A DNA stretch of 14,470 nt from an uncultured Bacteroidales bacterium (lineage in GTDB: Bacteria > Bacteroidota > Bacteroidia > Bacteroidales > UBA932), in the NCBI GenBank assembly GCA_946614205.1, contig CAMOGR010000141.1, positions 1 through 14,470 on the forward strand, read 5' to 3'. Below are positions 8,719-14,470 of this stretch, piece after piece. The notes under the pieces are model-generated. The model worked only from the letters and a program-made list of their open reading frames with translations, was not told the origin of the DNA and searched no databases. The translations under genes were made by a program, and so were the position numbers. Within the stretch, counting starts at the first letter, position 1. Each line of letters starts with the position of its first letter.

Positions 8719-8739
8719 GTCAGCTGCGAAGCAGCGGAC
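8719..8739. repeat. Short imperfect hairpin next to the DUF4270 terminator
   Basis: Arms GTCAGCTGC (8719-8727) and GCAGCGGAC (8731-8739) pair with one mismatch around GAA. This lies between the strong hairpin at 8742-8776 and the AT-rich promoter of the sugar operon. It may be a second part of the terminator or one unit of a repeated intergenic palindrome; copies elsewhere in the genome cannot be seen from here. Bases 8595-8718 hold no gene that I can support. Confidence 0.4.
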
Positions 8740-8741
8740 AA

Positions 8742-8776
8742 AACCTTTTCACTTGTCACCGACAAGTGAAAAGGTT
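8742..8776 (-). terminator. Perfect 16-bp-stem hairpin at the end of the DUF4270 gene
   Basis: Arms 8742-8757 and 8761-8776 are perfect reverse complements with a 3-base loop, so the RNA would form a 16-bp stem. The DUF4270 stop codon (8749-8751) lies inside the 3' arm, so the last codons (VGDK) form the loop side. On the - strand the stem ends in GGTT followed by TTGTCC, a weak T-run, consistent with an intrinsic terminator. It would insulate the DUF4270 transcript from the sugar-uptake operon. Confidence 0.6.
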
Positions 8777-10473
8777 ACGTCCAGCCGAGGCCTGAGACTC
8801 TTGTCAGGATACTCCGGACCGTAAAGGACGCCGCAGTAGTAGCGGTCCTTGTCGAGGAGGTCCTGCGTGGTCGTACTCGTAGAAGAACTGTTGGCGTAGG
8901 CCGACATCATCATCATGCTGTAATAGTTGGAGTAAGGGTCGCCGTAGCCGTAACCCCCGTAACCTCCGTATCCGTAGCCGCCGTAACCATAGCCGTACCC
9001 GCCATAGCCGCCGTAGTACATGCTGTTGTAATAGTTCTGGTAGGCCAGCATCTGGTAGTAGTCGCTCATCGAGGAGCCGCTGCTGGTGGTCTCTATGACT
9101 TCGTGGGCGGTGATTATCAGCCAGATATCGTATTCTCCGCCGAGCAGTTTGCGTCTGCGCAGCACATCGGTTTCAGTCTCTCCCTCCTCGGGAGTCTCGT
9201 GAATCTTGAGGAGCTCCTGCAGATGGTAGGTGATGTCGGGCTCGTAGCGGAGGGTGCTGCGGTTGATTTCGCCCTGGTTCTCGCTGGACGCAGCCGCATC
9301 GGTGAGGCTGGCGAAAGTGACGAGGGTGTCGTTCTGGCGCAGCCGGCACGTAGGCGAGAGCACCTGCGGGAACTTGAACATTTCGCGGTAGTCGTCGGGG
9401 AAGGCGAAGGGCAGGATGACGGAGGCCTTGTTGATTACCGCAGTGCGCGGGTCGCCGCCTTCGGCGATTATCAGGTCTTCCGCCATGTGCTTGAGGCTCA
9501 ATGCGGAAAGGACCGGCTTGAGGCCGCCGCCGCCCTCAATCATGATTTTCTCCCGGGCGGGTCCCTGGAGCGGACGGGTCTCGTGCTCGGTGAGGTTGAG
9601 CGCGTATTCGGGGTATTCGCCGCGTTTCAGGGAGGATTTCGTCATCAGCGAGTCCATCTCCTCGAAGCGGGTGAGGCCGTATACGAAATTGAATACGGTA
9701 TCCTTTTCGGGGACGCCGTCGTAGTCGTAGTCGCACAGCATGCGCATGCGTGCGTAATTGCCGGTGACGTATTTCTCGGAAGCGTCGTATCCTACCTGGA
9801 GGTCGAATATGTTGATGCGGCCTCCTATGCCGGCGGGATTGTCGACGGATATGTGGATTCCGGGAATCTTCTTGGAGTATGCGTCGAAGTCGATGAGGTC
9901 TTCCTTGGTGAGAGTGAGGAAGCGGGCCGCATATTCATCGGTGAAATCGAAGCTCAGCGAGTCGGCGCCGTTCACGGTAGGAGTGCCCTTGGCGATGGAT
10001 TTGGAGTAGTCCACCGGTATCGAGTTGCCGAGGCAGTCGAAGTCGTGCCCCGGGGATATGGGGCTGAGCAGCGAATGCACCCGCACCTGCTGGATGATGG
10101 GGATCTGGTCGGTGGAAGCGACGGACACGCTGTCGAGCGCGGCCTCGAAGCGGAAGCGGAGAATCCTGGCGGCTGCGGGATTGCCGAAGTCGAGAGAGTC
10201 TTCCGCGGGAACGAGCGTGAGGGCGCAGCTGCGGCGCGTGAGACCGAACTCCGTGTCGCGCAGGGCGCCGATCGTGATGCGGGTCTGGGAGTATCCCGAC
10301 AGGGAGTCGGTGAGCTTTGTCGAAATGGACCCGGAGGGGAACAGGGTTTCCCTGGGGTAGACGGTGTATTTCTGGTTGTCCGGTATGAGGTTGCCGCCGA
10401 GCTCGGTGTTAATGTCTACGCAGGACATGCAGCACAGCAGGGCGGCAGCTATTGCGGGAATGGGTGATTTCAT
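8749..10473 (-). CDS. DUF4270-family lipoprotein with Gly/Tyr-rich insert
   Basis: The protein has 574 residues. A signal peptide ends in LCCMSC, giving a lipid-anchored Cys18, followed by ELGGNLIPDN at 24-33, which fits the conserved opening of DUF4270 proteins. Function of the family is unknown, and the protein is expected on the outer membrane or cell surface. I chose the ATG at 10473 because it puts the signal peptide at the N-terminus and lies 1 bp after the stop of the upstream gene (TAA, G, ATG). An in-frame ATG at 10506 would add 11 residues (MRTTHFTIRFK) and overlap that gene. Near the C-terminus, residues 486-511 are exclusively Gly and Tyr, followed by MMMM and a Ser/Thr-rich stretch. 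A DUF4270 gene beside the short glycogen-synthase-like gene is, as I recall, a conserved pair in Bacteroides. Confidence 0.85.
   Translation of the reverse strand: MKSPIPAIAAALLCCMSCVDINTELGGNLIPDNQKYTVYPRETLFPSGSISTKLTDSLSGYSQTRITIGALRDTEFGLTRRSCALTLVPAEDSLDFGNPAAARILRFRFEAALDSVSVASTDQIPIIQQVRVHSLLSPISPGHDFDCLGNSIPVDYSKSIAKGTPTVNGADSLSFDFTDEYAARFLTLTKEDLIDFDAYSKKIPGIHISVDNPAGIGGRINIFDLQVGYDASEKYVTGNYARMRMLCDYDYDGVPEKDTVFNFVYGLTRFEEMDSLMTKSSLKRGEYPEYALNLTEHETRPLQGPAREKIMIEGGGGLKPVLSALSLKHMAEDLIIAEGGDPRTAVINKASVILPFAFPDDYREMFKFPQVLSPTCRLRQNDTLVTFASLTDAAASSENQGEINRSTLRYEPDITYHLQELLKIHETPEEGETETDVLRRRKLLGGEYDIWLIITAHEVIETTSSGSSMSDYYQMLAYQNYYNSMYYGGYGGYGYGYGGYGYGGYGGYGYGDPYSNYYSMMMMSAYANSSSTSTTTQDLLDKDRYYCGVLYGPEYPDKSLRPRLDVTFSLVGDK
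8941..9018 (-). repeat. Gly/Tyr-only tract in the DUF4270 protein (GGY/GY repeats)
   Basis: Twenty-six consecutive codons encode only Gly (15) or Tyr (11), in units such as YGGYG and YGYG. All four glycine codons (GGC, GGT, GGA, GGG) and both tyrosine codons are used, so this is not a simple DNA microsatellite. The amino-acid pattern appears to have been kept while codons drifted. The tract is flanked by Tyr/Asn/Ser/Met-rich sequence (QNYYNSMYY before, DPYSNYYSMMMM after). Confidence 0.9.
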
Positions 10474-10474
10474 C

Positions 10475-11296
10475 TTAAACCGTATCGTAAAATGCGTTGT
10501 ACGCATCGACGTAGGTGCCGTTTTCCAGCGCTTCCCCGTCGTATTGGAGCATCGGAAGCTTGCGGGCGCGGGCGCTGCGGAGGATTTCTCCCTTCACCTC
10601 GGGGGAACCGAGTATGATGCCGTCGGCGTACTGGATGGCAGTCTTTGCAAGATTGATGCCGCTTGCCTCCTTGCCGAGATACTGCAGGTCGTCCTTGGTG
10701 AGCCCTCCGAATGCGGCCTTGGCTGCGAAGTCGGGGTGGAACGGGGCCTGGGGAGTGTCGTCGTACAGCGAGAGGACGATTTTGCTGCCGGAGAAGATGG
10801 GGTCGTCCTTGTAGGCTTTCTTGAGGTATGCCGGTACCAGGTGCGAAATCCACCCGTGGCAGTGAATCACGTCGGGAGCCCAGCGGAGTTTCTTGGTGGT
10901 CTCCAGGACGCCGCGCGCGAAGAAGATGGCGCGTTCGTCGTTGTCGGCGAAGAAGCCTCCCTCGGCGTCCTCGAACTTGAACTTGCGGCGGAAGTAATCC
11001 TCGTTGTCAATGAAGTAAACTTGTATGCGGGCGGCGGAGATGGAAGCTACCTTGATGACGAGGGGATGGTCCACGTCCGCGATGATGATGTTCATGCCGG
11101 ACAGGCGGATGACCTCGTGGAGCTGGTTCTTGCGCTCGTTGATGAATCCGTAACGCGGCATGAAGGAACGTATTTCCTTTTTGCGCTCCTGGATGCCCTG
11201 CGGTAACTGCCTCGCGATGTTTGCGATAGGAGATTCCGGGAGGTAGGGACACATCTCGGAATTCACGAACAGTACTCTTTTTACATTTTCTGCCAT
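10475..11296 (-). CDS. Half-length GT5 glycogen/starch synthase-like protein
   Basis: The 273 residues match only the N-terminal Rossmann half of GlgA-type (GT5) synthases, which normally run to about 450-500 residues. Recognisable parts are SEMCPYLPE at 13-21, FMPRYG at 45-50, DNEDYFRR at 97-104, DERAIFFARGVLE at 120-132, PDVIHCHGWISHLVPAYL at 141-158, and INLAKTAIQYADGIILGSP at 204-222. The ADP-glucose-binding K-T-G-G-L expected after the first motif is absent (PESPIANIA is there), the usual HDW reads HGW, and the catalytic C-terminal half is missing. Catalysis as a normal synthase is therefore doubtful. Proteins of this length are commonly annotated as glycogen synthase in Bacteroidetes, so it is probably a conserved family and not a decayed gene. 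The ATG at 11296 gives MAENVKRVLFVNSE; longer frames run into ftsX. It is coupled to the DUF4270 gene. Confidence 0.85.
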   Translation of the reverse strand: MAENVKRVLFVNSEMCPYLPESPIANIARQLPQGIQERKKEIRSFMPRYGFINERKNQLHEVIRLSGMNIIIADVDHPLVIKVASISAARIQVYFIDNEDYFRRKFKFEDAEGGFFADNDERAIFFARGVLETTKKLRWAPDVIHCHGWISHLVPAYLKKAYKDDPIFSGSKIVLSLYDDTPQAPFHPDFAAKAAFGGLTKDDLQYLGKEASGINLAKTAIQYADGIILGSPEVKGEILRSARARKLPMLQYDGEALENGTYVDAYNAFYDTV

Positions 11297-11302
11297 TATG
11301 CA

Positions 11303-11310
11303 CAAAGGTA
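11303..11310 (-). promoter_or_regulatory. -7 box (TACCTTTG) for the GT5-like/DUF4270 pair
   Basis: The - strand reads TACCTTTG, an exact TAnnTTTG match. It ends 6 bp before the ATG at 11296, so transcription would begin only a few bases before the start codon, giving a nearly leaderless mRNA. No clear TTTG -33 element is present at the standard spacing; the upstream sequence is AT-rich. Confidence 0.5.
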
Positions 11311-11343
11311 AGAAATTTTTTTTAATAATTGATGATATTTGAC

Positions 11344-11351
11344 TACCTTTG
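11344..11351 (+). promoter_or_regulatory. -7 box (TACCTTTG) for the ftsX operon
   Basis: This is an exact TAnnTTTG match, identical to the opposing box at 11303-11310. The expected transcription start near 11356 leaves a leader of about 14 nt before the ATG at 11370. It also argues against the in-frame TTG at 11349, which lies inside the box. No convincing -33 element was found; a TTG at 11329-11331 is too close. Confidence 0.5.
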
Positions 11352-11369
11352 AAGTCAATTTGGGAACTT

Positions 11370-12251
11370 ATGTCAAGGAAAGAAGACAGCAAAATCATCC
11401 GCCGCCGGCTCAGGAATGCATATGCGTCGAGCATAATAAGCATCAGCATGGTGCTGCTCCTCGTAGGCGTGGCGACTCTCCTTGTCGTCAATGCGCGGGC
11501 CGTTTCCGATTATTTCAAGGAGAACATGCAGCTGTCCGTCATCCTCAAGACGGACGCCACGGACAGCGAAGCCCTCGAGTACCAGAAGTCGGTGAACACC
11601 CTGCCGTACATCAAGGATACTCACCTCGTGTCCCGCGAGGAAGGCACCAGGGAACTCGAACAGATGCTGGGAGGGGATTTCCTTTCCGTGTTCGAGACCA
11701 CTCCGGTCCCGATGTCGCTCGATGTGACCCTTCGCGCCGACTACGTGGCGCCCGACAGCATCGCCCTCGTGAGGCGCGCCCTGTCGGCCTCGCCGGTGGT
11801 GGACGAGGTGGAGTGGCAGCAGTCGCTCGTCGAGGCCCTCAACGACAACCTTGCCAAGATTTCACTTCTGCTCGGAGTGTTTATCCTGCTGTTGCTTTTC
11901 ATTTCTTTCGTGCTGATTAACAATACGGTACGCCTGAGCGTATTCTCCCGTCGCTTCACTATACACACCATGCAGCTGGTGGGCGCCACGAAGGGCTTCA
12001 TCCGGGCTCCGTTCGTGCGGGGCGCGGTGCTGCAGGGGCTGGCATCCTCGTTCCTGGCCCTGCTGGTCCTTGCCGGCGTGCTGCTGCTGTTGCGCAGTGA
12101 GTTCCCCCAGTTGTTCGCGTCCCTTCAGGTCGTGTCCCTGGCGATAGTGGCCGGGGTCGTGGTCGCTGCGGGCGTACTTATCTGCGTGGTGAGCACCTGG
12201 CTCGTGGTCGGGCGGCTCATCACTCTCAACAAAGACGAGTTATATTATTGA
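11370..12251 (+). CDS. ftsX: Cell-division protein FtsX
   Basis: At 293 residues this has the normal FtsX length and layout: a basic cytoplasmic N-terminus, TM1 at about 20-41, a periplasmic domain at about 42-160, then three membrane segments at about 163-184, 217-241 and 252-280. The MQLVGAT motif at 191-197, between TM2 and TM3, corresponds to the conserved MRLVGAT-type element of the FtsX permease domain. FtsX pairs with the ATPase FtsE and couples the divisome to activation of peptidoglycan hydrolases; ftsE is not in this window. The ATG at 11370 is preferred over the upstream in-frame TTG at 11349 because of the promoter box there. One base separates its stop from the next start codon. 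Confidence 0.93.
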   Translation: MSRKEDSKIIRRRLRNAYASSIISISMVLLLVGVATLLVVNARAVSDYFKENMQLSVILKTDATDSEALEYQKSVNTLPYIKDTHLVSREEGTRELEQMLGGDFLSVFETTPVPMSLDVTLRADYVAPDSIALVRRALSASPVVDEVEWQQSLVEALNDNLAKISLLLGVFILLLLFISFVLINNTVRLSVFSRRFTIHTMQLVGATKGFIRAPFVRGAVLQGLASSFLALLVLAGVLLLLRSEFPQLFASLQVVSLAIVAGVVVAAGVLICVVSTWLVVGRLITLNKDELYY

Positions 12252-12252
12252 T

Positions 12253-12480
12253 ATGAGTAAAATGGCAATCACCCGCAAGGGCTTGCGCCTGCTTCTTGCC
12301 GGCCTGCTGGTCATGGTGGCCGGCTACATTCTTATGATGGGCGGTTTCTCGCCCGACCCCAACGTGTTCAATTACGCAATGTTCGACTTCCGCCGCCTGG
12401 TGGCCGCCCCGCTGGTGATTATAGCGGGGATTGTGCTGGAGGTCGTCGCCATAATGGGCAAATTCGAAGACAAGGAGTAA
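12253..12480 (+). CDS. DUF3098 small membrane protein
   Basis: The 75-residue protein has two membrane segments (about 11-30 and 49-68) separated by a short loop containing FSPDPNVFNYAMFDFRR, and a charged C-terminus (GKFEDKE). The loop and overall pattern match the Bacteroidetes DUF3098 family, which I know as commonly sitting between ftsX and uppP. Function is unknown. The position suggests an envelope or division accessory role, but that is inference. It starts 1 bp after ftsX and stops 3 bp before uppP, so the three genes are almost certainly translated from one mRNA. Confidence 0.88.
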   Translation: MSKMAITRKGLRLLLAGLLVMVAGYILMMGGFSPDPNVFNYAMFDFRRLVAAPLVIIAGIVLEVVAIMGKFEDKE

Positions 12481-12483
12481 GGA

Positions 12484-13296
12484 ATGGATTGGTTACAGGC
12501 ACTCATTCTCGGTATAGTCCAGGGACTTACCGAATTCCTTCCGGTCAGCAGCAGCGGTCATCTTGCTATCGGCCGCGCCCTTCTCGGGGTTGAGCCCGCC
12601 GGAGATTTGATTTTCGAAGTCACGGTTCACGCGGCGACGGTGCTGTCCACCATCGTGGTCTTCCGCAAGCAGATATGGAAGCTGCTCTGCGGTCTGTTCA
12701 AGTTCCGCTGGAACGACGAGACCGATTACATCGCAAAGATTTGTGTATCAATGATTCCGGTACTCATCGTGGGCGTTTTCTTCAAGGACTGGGTGGAGGC
12801 CGCTTTCGGCTCCCTCCTCGTGGTCGGCATCGCCCTGCTCGTTACGGCAGTGCTCCTTACCCTGTCCGACATAATCACCGCCCGTCAGAAGGGGAGCGGT
12901 GAGGGCGGCGCCCCGGCTGTGCGTAACGGAATAAGCTTCTGGCAGGCGCTGGTTGTCGGCATCGGCCAGGCCCTGGCCGTAATTCCGGGCCTTTCGCGCA
13001 GCGGTACGACCATCAGTACGGGACTCATCAGCGGAGTGCGTCGCGAAAACATGGCTCAGTTCTCCTTCCTCATGGTGCTGGTGCCCATTCTCGGAGAAAT
13101 GTTCCTCGACGTGGTCGGCGGCGACTTCGCCTCATCTGCAGTCGGCGTACTGCCTCTGCTTATCGGCTTTGCGGCTGCATTCCTGTCCGGCCTCTTCGCC
13201 TGCAAGGTCATGATTGCCCTCGTCCGCAGAGCCCAGCTCAAGTGGTTCGGCCTGTACTGCGCGCTCGTGGGGCTGCTGGTTATCTTCTTGTCGTAG
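12484..13296 (+). CDS. uppP: Undecaprenyl-diphosphatase UppP (BacA)
   Basis: This 270-residue polytopic membrane enzyme removes one phosphate from undecaprenyl pyrophosphate, recycling the lipid carrier for peptidoglycan and O-antigen synthesis. Both family signatures are visible. The N-terminal QGLTEFLPVSSSGHL spans 13-27, with Gln13 and Glu17 in the [E/Q]xxxE motif and His26. PGLSRSGTT spans 168-176 with the catalytic-type Arg172. Length agrees with the family, and at least six hydrophobic segments can be seen. The gene lies 3 bp after the DUF3098 gene and 8 bp before lpxH, in an operon devoted to envelope growth. Confidence 0.96.
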   Translation: MDWLQALILGIVQGLTEFLPVSSSGHLAIGRALLGVEPAGDLIFEVTVHAATVLSTIVVFRKQIWKLLCGLFKFRWNDETDYIAKICVSMIPVLIVGVFFKDWVEAAFGSLLVVGIALLVTAVLLTLSDIITARQKGSGEGGAPAVRNGISFWQALVVGIGQALAVIPGLSRSGTTISTGLISGVRRENMAQFSFLMVLVPILGEMFLDVVGGDFASSAVGVLPLLIGFAAAFLSGLFACKVMIALVRRAQLKWFGLYCALVGLLVIFLS

Positions 13297-13304
13297 AGCC
13301 TGTT

Positions 13305-14030
13305 ATGCGTTCCCTTGTGTATTTTGTCGCCGACGTTCACCTTGGCTTGCAGAGTGCGGACCCGGCGGAGCGGGAACGTCGTTTTCTGGATTTCCTCCGC
13401 GGCCTGCCACGTGAACGTATGCAGGCCCTGTATCTGCTGGGCGACATCTGGGACTTCTGGTATGAGTACCGTGACGTGGTGCCCCGCGAAGGCGCCCGTG
13501 TCGTTGCGGAACTCATTTCGCTGAAGGATTCAGGGGTCGAGGTGTTTTTCATCCCCGGCAACCACGACATCTGGACATATTCTTTCTTTGAAAGTCTCGG
13601 AATCCACCGTCTCGAGCAGCCTGTTTCGGTGTGCCTTGGCGGCAAGAAATTCTGCCTCGGCCACGGTGACCGCCTGGGTGGGAGCAGCTTCGGTTACGGC
13701 CTGATGCTCAAGGTGTTCCATTCGCGGGTGGCGCAGGCGCTGTTCAGTACGCTCCATCCGTGGATTGCCTACAGGCTCGCGCTCGGTTGGTCTCGGAGCA
13801 ACCGTGGCAAGCATGAGCCGTATGTGTTCAAGGGGGAGGCTGAGCCTCTGTACCGTTTCGCATCAGCCCGGGACGCCGATTTCTGCATCTTCGGGCATTT
13901 CCACTGCAGCGTCGATATGAGCCTTCCGGCCGGCGGGCGTCTCATCGTGCTCAAGGACTGGATCGACGGCGGAACACCCTATGCCGTGTTCGATACGGCT
14001 AGTTCTTCTTTTTCTTGTTATCCTTTTTGA
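13305..14030 (+). CDS. lpxH: LpxH-like metallophosphatase (UDP-2,3-diacylglucosamine hydrolase)
   Basis: The 241-residue protein has the calcineurin-like phosphoesterase metal ligands in order: D10-x-H12 (ADVHLG), D47 (GDIWDFW), N86-H87 (GNHD), H120 (LGHGD), and H198/H200 (GHFH). The GDIWDFW and LGHGD spacing fits LpxH, which cleaves UDP-2,3-diacylglucosamine to lipid X and UMP in lipid A synthesis at the inner membrane. The ATG at 13305 is chosen because it puts the first metal motif at residue 10, as usual, and follows the uppP stop by 8 bp. Earlier GTG starts overlap uppP. A different metallophosphatase of the same superfamily is possible. Its 3' end overlaps the convergent DUF4294 gene. 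Confidence 0.82.
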   Translation: MRSLVYFVADVHLGLQSADPAERERRFLDFLRGLPRERMQALYLLGDIWDFWYEYRDVVPREGARVVAELISLKDSGVEVFFIPGNHDIWTYSFFESLGIHRLEQPVSVCLGGKKFCLGHGDRLGGSSFGYGLMLKVFHSRVAQALFSTLHPWIAYRLALGWSRSNRGKHEPYVFKGEAEPLYRFASARDADFCIFGHFHCSVDMSLPAGGRLIVLKDWIDGGTPYAVFDTASSSFSCYPF

Positions 14031-14470
14031 CCTCGCTCTTGAGGCGGTCGGTCTTGATGACGGTTTTCTTCGGAGCTTCCCAGAAGACCGAATAGTAGAA
14101 ACGGTCCCAGTTGCCTTCGTCCCAGACCTTTACGAGTTCCTCTATTTTGGCGTCCTTGCCCTTGGGGTCGTAGCGCGTCTTGAGGTCCTGTGAGAACAGC
14201 TTGGCGATAATCTGCCAGAAGTTGGCGGCGAATCCGCTTTCGTATTCCTTTATGATTTCGAATGCGCTCATCCCGCATTCGCGGTCCACCAGGCGCATCA
14301 GCAGAATGCCCTGGGACGTGGTCATGTGCTTGATGTCGTCGGTGAACAGGCCCAGCAGCTCCTTTTCGACCTGCTTGATGTATTGGTTGCGCTGGCTGCG
14401 TTTGGTGGCGTCGGCCTCGATGGTGCTGTCCACCTGCGCCATGAGCTTGCGGCCCACGAGGGCGTAAGGG
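13999..14470 (-). CDS. DUF4294-family protein (5' end outside window)
   Basis: The readable C-terminal 156 residues begin PYALVGRKLMAQ and stay open to the right edge, so the true start lies outside. The sequence is mainly helical and charged. Features such as PYAxxxGRKL, GILLMRLVDREC, SGFAANFWQIIAKLF and DLKTRYDPKGKDAKIEELV fit the Bacteroidetes DUF4294 family, whose function is unknown. It ends in a lysine-rich tail (KKDNKKKKN). The GTG at 14457 could be read as a start, but the conserved PYA element upstream argues the protein continues. It converges on lpxH, and their last 32 bp overlap. Confidence 0.82.
   Translation of the reverse strand, partial: PYALVGRKLMAQVDSTIEADATKRSQRNQYIKQVEKELLGLFTDDIKHMTTSQGILLMRLVDRECGMSAFEIIKEYESGFAANFWQIIAKLFSQDLKTRYDPKGKDAKIEELVKVWDEGNWDRFYYSVFWEAPKKTVIKTDRLKSEVKKDNKKKKN

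Noticed and set aside
8941..9018. CRISPR-like or microsatellite array
   Set aside because: The units are short, in frame within a gene and vary in synonymous codons; there are no spacers or direct repeats of CRISPR size.
3344..10467. Further long + strand open frames opposite susD (3344-3940), susC (5612-7006), the MFS gene (7235-8611) and the DUF4270 gene (9103-10467)
   Set aside because: Each is again in exact antisense codon register with a well-supported gene and is rich in low-complexity Val/Gly/Asp/Glu sequence. Codon bias explains them.
10474..10506. ATG at 10506 as start of the DUF4270 lipoprotein
   Set aside because: It would put 11 polar residues before the signal peptide and overlap the upstream gene; the ATG at 10473 fits better.
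11349..11369. TTG at 11349 as the start of ftsX
   Set aside because: It lies inside the TACCTTTG promoter box and would leave no leader; the ATG at 11370 gives the normal length.
11297..11491. A 65-residue N-terminal extension of the GT5-like protein
   Set aside because: The extension overlaps the start of ftsX on the other strand, passes through the AT-rich promoter spacer, and lacks similarity to GT5 proteins, which begin near MAENVKRVLFVNSE.
13242..13304. GTG at 13242 as the start of the lpxH-like gene
   Set aside because: It would overlap uppP by 55 bp and add 21 residues ahead of the conserved first metal-binding motif.
1..14470. tRNA or rRNA genes, insertion sequences, phage or defence genes
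   Set aside because: No cloverleaf-like sequence, transposase motif, inverted-repeat-bounded element or defence-protein motif was recognised; nearly all sequence is accounted for by the listed genes.

Overview
The window looks like a chromosome segment from a GC-rich member of the Bacteroidales. Three things point there: a SusC/SusD/SusE outer-membrane glycan-uptake set, several Bacteroidetes-type families (DUF4270, DUF3098, DUF4294, and a short GT5 protein), and promoter-like TAnnTTTG boxes with no Shine-Dalgarno sequences before the start codons. I cannot name the genus. Base composition (well above 50% GC by eye) fits lineages such as Alistipes-like or other GC-rich Bacteroidales better than classical Bacteroides.

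Region 1 (1-8594, all on the - strand) is a polysaccharide-utilisation-type operon. It reads from right to left: an MFS sugar transporter of the SLC45/sucrose-permease type, a SusC TonB-dependent transporter, a SusD lipoprotein, and a very long SusE/SusF-like surface lipoprotein that runs off the left edge. Gaps between genes are 12-18 bp, so co-transcription is likely. A -7 box and a perfect 8-bp-arm palindrome sit just upstream of the first gene and look like promoter plus operator. SusE/F-type binding modules together with an SLC45-like permease suggest an alpha-glucan, maltodextrin or sucrose-like substrate. That assignment is inference: no glycoside hydrolase or regulator is inside the window.

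Region 2 (8595-11310, - strand) holds a DUF4270 lipoprotein with a striking Gly/Tyr-only run, preceded by a short protein made only of the N-terminal half of a GT5 glycogen synthase. The two genes are 1 bp apart. A strong hairpin at the 3' end separates this pair from the sugar-uptake operon.

Region 3 (11344-14030, + strand) is a compact envelope-biogenesis operon: ftsX, a DUF3098 small membrane protein, uppP (undecaprenyl-diphosphatase) and an lpxH-like metallophosphatase. It diverges from region 2 across a short AT-rich spacer with one TACCTTTG box facing each way.

Region 4 (13999-14470, - strand) is the 3' part of a DUF4294 gene. It converges on lpxH and overlaps it by 32 bp.

No RNA gene, insertion sequence, CRISPR array or prophage was seen. 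The most distinctive items are the seven-or-more-module SusE-like protein, the operator-like palindrome, the Gly/Tyr run and the half-length glycogen-synthase homologue. I found no convincing wholly new system.
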